The notes under the pieces were generated by a model, which saw nothing but the letters and a program-made list of their open reading frames with translations, was not told the origin of the DNA and searched no databases. A program made the position numbers and the translations under genes. Below, piece after piece: positions 62,219 to 64,000 of a stretch of 64,000 bases of DNA (the first letter of the stretch is position 1; each line of letters begins with the position of its first letter). The DNA lies in contig JAKSQO010000002.1 of NCBI GenBank assembly GCA_024404095.1, positions 62,001 to 126,000 of the forward strand. Reading direction: 5' to 3'. Source of the stretch: Clostridia bacterium (GTDB lineage Bacteria > Bacillota > Clostridia > Oscillospirales > Acutalibacteraceae).

Positions 62219-62833
62219 ATGAAGAAAAAGTTTCAATTTTATAAAAACATAATATTAGTTGTGGCATCAGCCCTCACTCTTATAGCTGTTACATTTGCAT
62301 GGTTCAGCACGTCAAATCTTAACGGCGTTTCAGGATTTAGGCACAACATCGGTGCAGACCTGATTGACGTAGACTTTTATGAAAAGACAGGCTCGGTTTA
62401 TGAAAAGCTTGACGGCGATATAAGTCTTGAGGGTGCTGTAAGCGGTACTTTTTCTCAGTATAAAATGGTTGTAACAACACTTACTTCTGACAAGCTTAAG
62501 CTTTCGTTTGGCATTGATGATTTACCGGGAAATATGAATGCTGACCTTAAAAAAGCTGTTTGCATAAAGTATTCACTTTACTCTGCTACTAAGAACCAGA
62601 ACGGAACATTTACTGAAGGTACATTGATTTCATCTTCCAACGATGCATATGTTCCTTTGTCTGAACTTTCAGACGGTGTAATTATCAATTCACTTTCGCT
62701 TGGTCAGTATCAAAGCACAGATATGGATTACTTTGTTGTATATTACGAAATAGGAATCGCAGAAGGTGCAAGCAACATCCAGGGTCAGTCATCTTCGCTT
62801 GGTAGTGTTCGCTTCAGCGCACAGGTTGCTTAG
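62219..62833 (+). CDS. SipW-type exported small protein C
   Basis: Start at ATG 62219 or GTG 62216; both follow AAAGGG. 204 residues. The signal region (YKNIILVVASALTLIAVTFA then WFSTSN) is SipW-type. The mature part has TasA-like strands (SQYKMVVTTLTSDKLKLSFG; later MDYFVVYYEIGIAEGAS) but lacks the WxEGxDPxC block of proteins A and B, so it forms a second subgroup. It is encoded 17 bp after the giant protein and 5 bp before a second SipW-like peptidase; it is probably a minor subunit or the partner linking fibre and giant protein. Confidence 0.82.
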   Translation: MKKKFQFYKNIILVVASALTLIAVTFAWFSTSNLNGVSGFRHNIGADLIDVDFYEKTGSVYEKLDGDISLEGAVSGTFSQYKMVVTTLTSDKLKLSFGIDDLPGNMNADLKKAVCIKYSLYSATKNQNGTFTEGTLISSSNDAYVPLSELSDGVIINSLSLGQYQSTDMDYFVVYYEIGIAEGASNIQGQSSSLGSVRFSAQVA

Positions 62834-62838
62834 AACTT

Positions 62839-63438
62839 ATGGAAAAAGCAAAAAAAATATTTACAAGGATAATGTCAGTTCTGTCTGTGCTGATATTCCT
62901 CTTCGGTTTGTTTATATTTGTTACTGTACTAAATGCTTCAGCAGGTAAGGTACCGAGCGTATTCGGATATAGTTTTCTACAGGTTCAGACAGGCAGTATG
63001 GAACCGGAGTATCCCGTCGGATCAATTGTTATTGCAAAAAAAATTGATACAAAAGAACTGAAAACAGGAGATGTAATCAGTTTTTATTCTACAGATAAAG
63101 AGATATCACAGAAAGTTGTTACTCACAGAATTACTGAAATTTCTTCTAATATGAAGGGCGTACCTACCTTTACTACTAAGGGTGATGCAAATACTATTGA
63201 GGACAGAGAGTCTGTAAGTTCAATAATGGTTATCGGAAAGGTTGTATACAGCATCGGTGCTGTCGGCGGTTCGGTAATCAGCGTTTTAAAGAATCCGAAT
63301 GTTATTTTCTTTTTTATTGTTCTTCCGTTGATTTTTATAACTTTTGGTGAAGCAGTCAACCTTGTTACGCTGGTTGTAAACAGTAAAGAGGAAAAGAAAG
63401 AAGAAGAAAATGAACGACCTGAAAAAACAGAAGATTAA
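62839..63438 (+). CDS. SipW-like signal peptidase I, copy 2
   Basis: 199 residues, two membrane helices (LSVLIFLFGLFIFVTVL and VIFFFIVLPLIFITFGEAV). Catalytic Ser in QTGSMEPEYPVGS (about Ser53) and His in VVTHRI (about His96), again the Ser-His type. The C-terminus is strongly acidic and lysine-rich. The gene starts 5 bp after the small SipW-type protein and overlaps the next peptidase gene by 29 bp. It differs well from copy 1, so it is probably specific to the substrates at this end of the locus. Confidence 0.93.
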   Translation: MEKAKKIFTRIMSVLSVLIFLFGLFIFVTVLNASAGKVPSVFGYSFLQVQTGSMEPEYPVGSIVIAKKIDTKELKTGDVISFYSTDKEISQKVVTHRITEISSNMKGVPTFTTKGDANTIEDRESVSSIMVIGKVVYSIGAVGGSVISVLKNPNVIFFFIVLPLIFITFGEAVNLVTLVVNSKEEKKEEENERPEKTED

Positions 63439-63919
63439 CGCATTACTGACAGCTGTAATAATTTTCGTTTCGGTTATTTGTGTCGGTGTTGTATATGCGC
63501 CAAAGCTCATGGGTTATCAGTCCTACTCGATTGAAACCGGAAGCATGGAGCCGACAATACCGCGCGGCAGTATGGTTTATGTTAAACCGATATCCGACCC
63601 TTCGGAATACTGCGTTGATGATGTTGTTACATTTTCTGCTAATGATGAACAGGGTAGTTTTACACATAGAATTGTCAGGATAGACAGCGAGAAAAGAACC
63701 TTTGAAACTCAGGGTGATGCAAACGCTGACATTGACATATCACCGACTCCCTTTGAATTTGCTGTCGGTAAGGTTCAGTTTGCAATCCCATTGCTCGGAT
63801 TTATTGCGGGTTTTCTCAGAAAAACAGTTATCAAAATAGCGGTTGCCGTTATTTATATTGCGTGGGCAGCCATAGAAATAGAAGTATTTATCGCGGAAAG
63901 GAAGAAGAGAGATGAGTAA
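63410..63919 (+). CDS. SipW-like signal peptidase I, copy 3
   Basis: 169 residues; ATG at 63410 overlaps the previous gene by 29 bp, so translation is coupled. N-terminal helix (ALLTAVIIFVSVICVGVVYA), catalytic Ser in ETGSMEPTIPRGS (about Ser45), His in SFTHRI (about His86), and a C-terminal helix (IKIAVAVIYIAWAAIEIEVF). It is the shortest of the three. Two peptidases adjacent to each other and two SipW-type proteins on either side suggest one-to-one pairing of enzyme and substrate. Confidence 0.92.
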   Translation: MNDLKKQKINALLTAVIIFVSVICVGVVYAPKLMGYQSYSIETGSMEPTIPRGSMVYVKPISDPSEYCVDDVVTFSANDEQGSFTHRIVRIDSEKRTFETQGDANADIDISPTPFEFAVGKVQFAIPLLGFIAGFLRKTVIKIAVAVIYIAWAAIEIEVFIAERKKRDE

Positions 63920-64000
63920 AAGAGTAATTTTACTGATTGCATCACTTGCGGCTGTTATCGGTCTTATGACTTCAAGCAGTTCTTATGCATGGTTCTCGAC
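63912..64000 (+). CDS. SipW-type exported protein D, 5' end only
   Basis: ATG at 63912 overlaps the end of peptidase copy 3 by 8 bp and continues open to the window edge. The 29 visible residues (KRVILLIASLAAVIGLMTS then SSYAWFS) form a SipW-type signal peptide ending in the AWFS motif, so a fourth substrate of the locus starts here. The remainder is outside the window. Confidence 0.85.
   Translation, partial: MSKRVILLIASLAAVIGLMTSSSSYAWFS

Overview
The window looks like chromosomal DNA of a strictly anaerobic Clostridia member, most likely a gut Oscillospiraceae/Ruminococcaceae relative. This is an inference from gene content: an electron-bifurcating type [FeFe] hydrogenase operon, a GH130 mannoside phosphorylase, SecA with a zinc-binding tail, tig-clpP-clpX, paired TIGR03960/DUF2344 genes, and near-consensus sigma-A promoters (TTGACN-17-TATAAT) with low to moderate G+C. 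No rRNA, tRNA, CRISPR array, prophage or complete IS was seen.

Left part (1-20 kb). It opens with the end of a TMEM43-like gene and a Tim44-like surface protein. A four-gene operon follows: a secreted DNase I-fold protein, a metallophosphoesterase, a toroid glycosidase-like protein and a small degenerate GH38-like protein. Next come a lipoprotein, exonuclease III, dCMP deaminase and secA. An AT-rich insert holds a membrane protein and a divergent XRE regulator with a clear promoter/operator. A consensus promoter then drives GH130 and MATE, followed by a 208-bp MITE-like inverted-repeat element. A secreted metallophosphoesterase is divergent from a short DtxR-type regulator, with a 17-nt palindrome between them; metF follows.

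Middle (20-47 kb). Contents are a YolD-like protein, a PnuC-like transporter that may use an AUU start, a response regulator/histidine kinase/HtrA stress operon, galM with a GNAT and a phosphoesterase, a D,D-carboxypeptidase and an AT-rich acyltransferase. Then come a radical-SAM gene with its DUF2344 partner and rbgA. The 3' end of rbgA is repeated after a small orphan gene. A beta-helix secreted protein, a phosphoesterase, a half-size EamA protein and tig-clpP-clpX follow. Behind a REP-like palindrome and a strong Rex-type operator lies a five-gene hydrogenase operon (NuoE-like, HATPase, 2Fe-2S protein, NuoF-like, HydA), then a Gfo/Idh/MocA oxidoreductase.

Right part (47.4-64 kb) is the most unusual region: a co-directional locus running off the right edge. 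In order it holds a degenerate EAL-domain protein, a membrane-anchored TasA-like domain protein, two paralogous proteins with SipW-type signal peptides, a SipW-like signal peptidase, a membrane-anchored McrB-family AAA+ ATPase, a DUF2357-like protein whose expected nuclease end is replaced by about 400 residues of Lys/Glu/Ala-rich helix, a 2053-residue GLUG-type secreted protein, a third SipW-type substrate, two more SipW-like peptidases, and the start of a fourth substrate at the window edge. My reading, which is inference, is that this is a cell-surface fibre/matrix system with dedicated peptidases, in which an McrBC-like AAA+/DUF2357 pair has been reused at the membrane rather than for DNA restriction. 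It is the best candidate here for an undescribed system.
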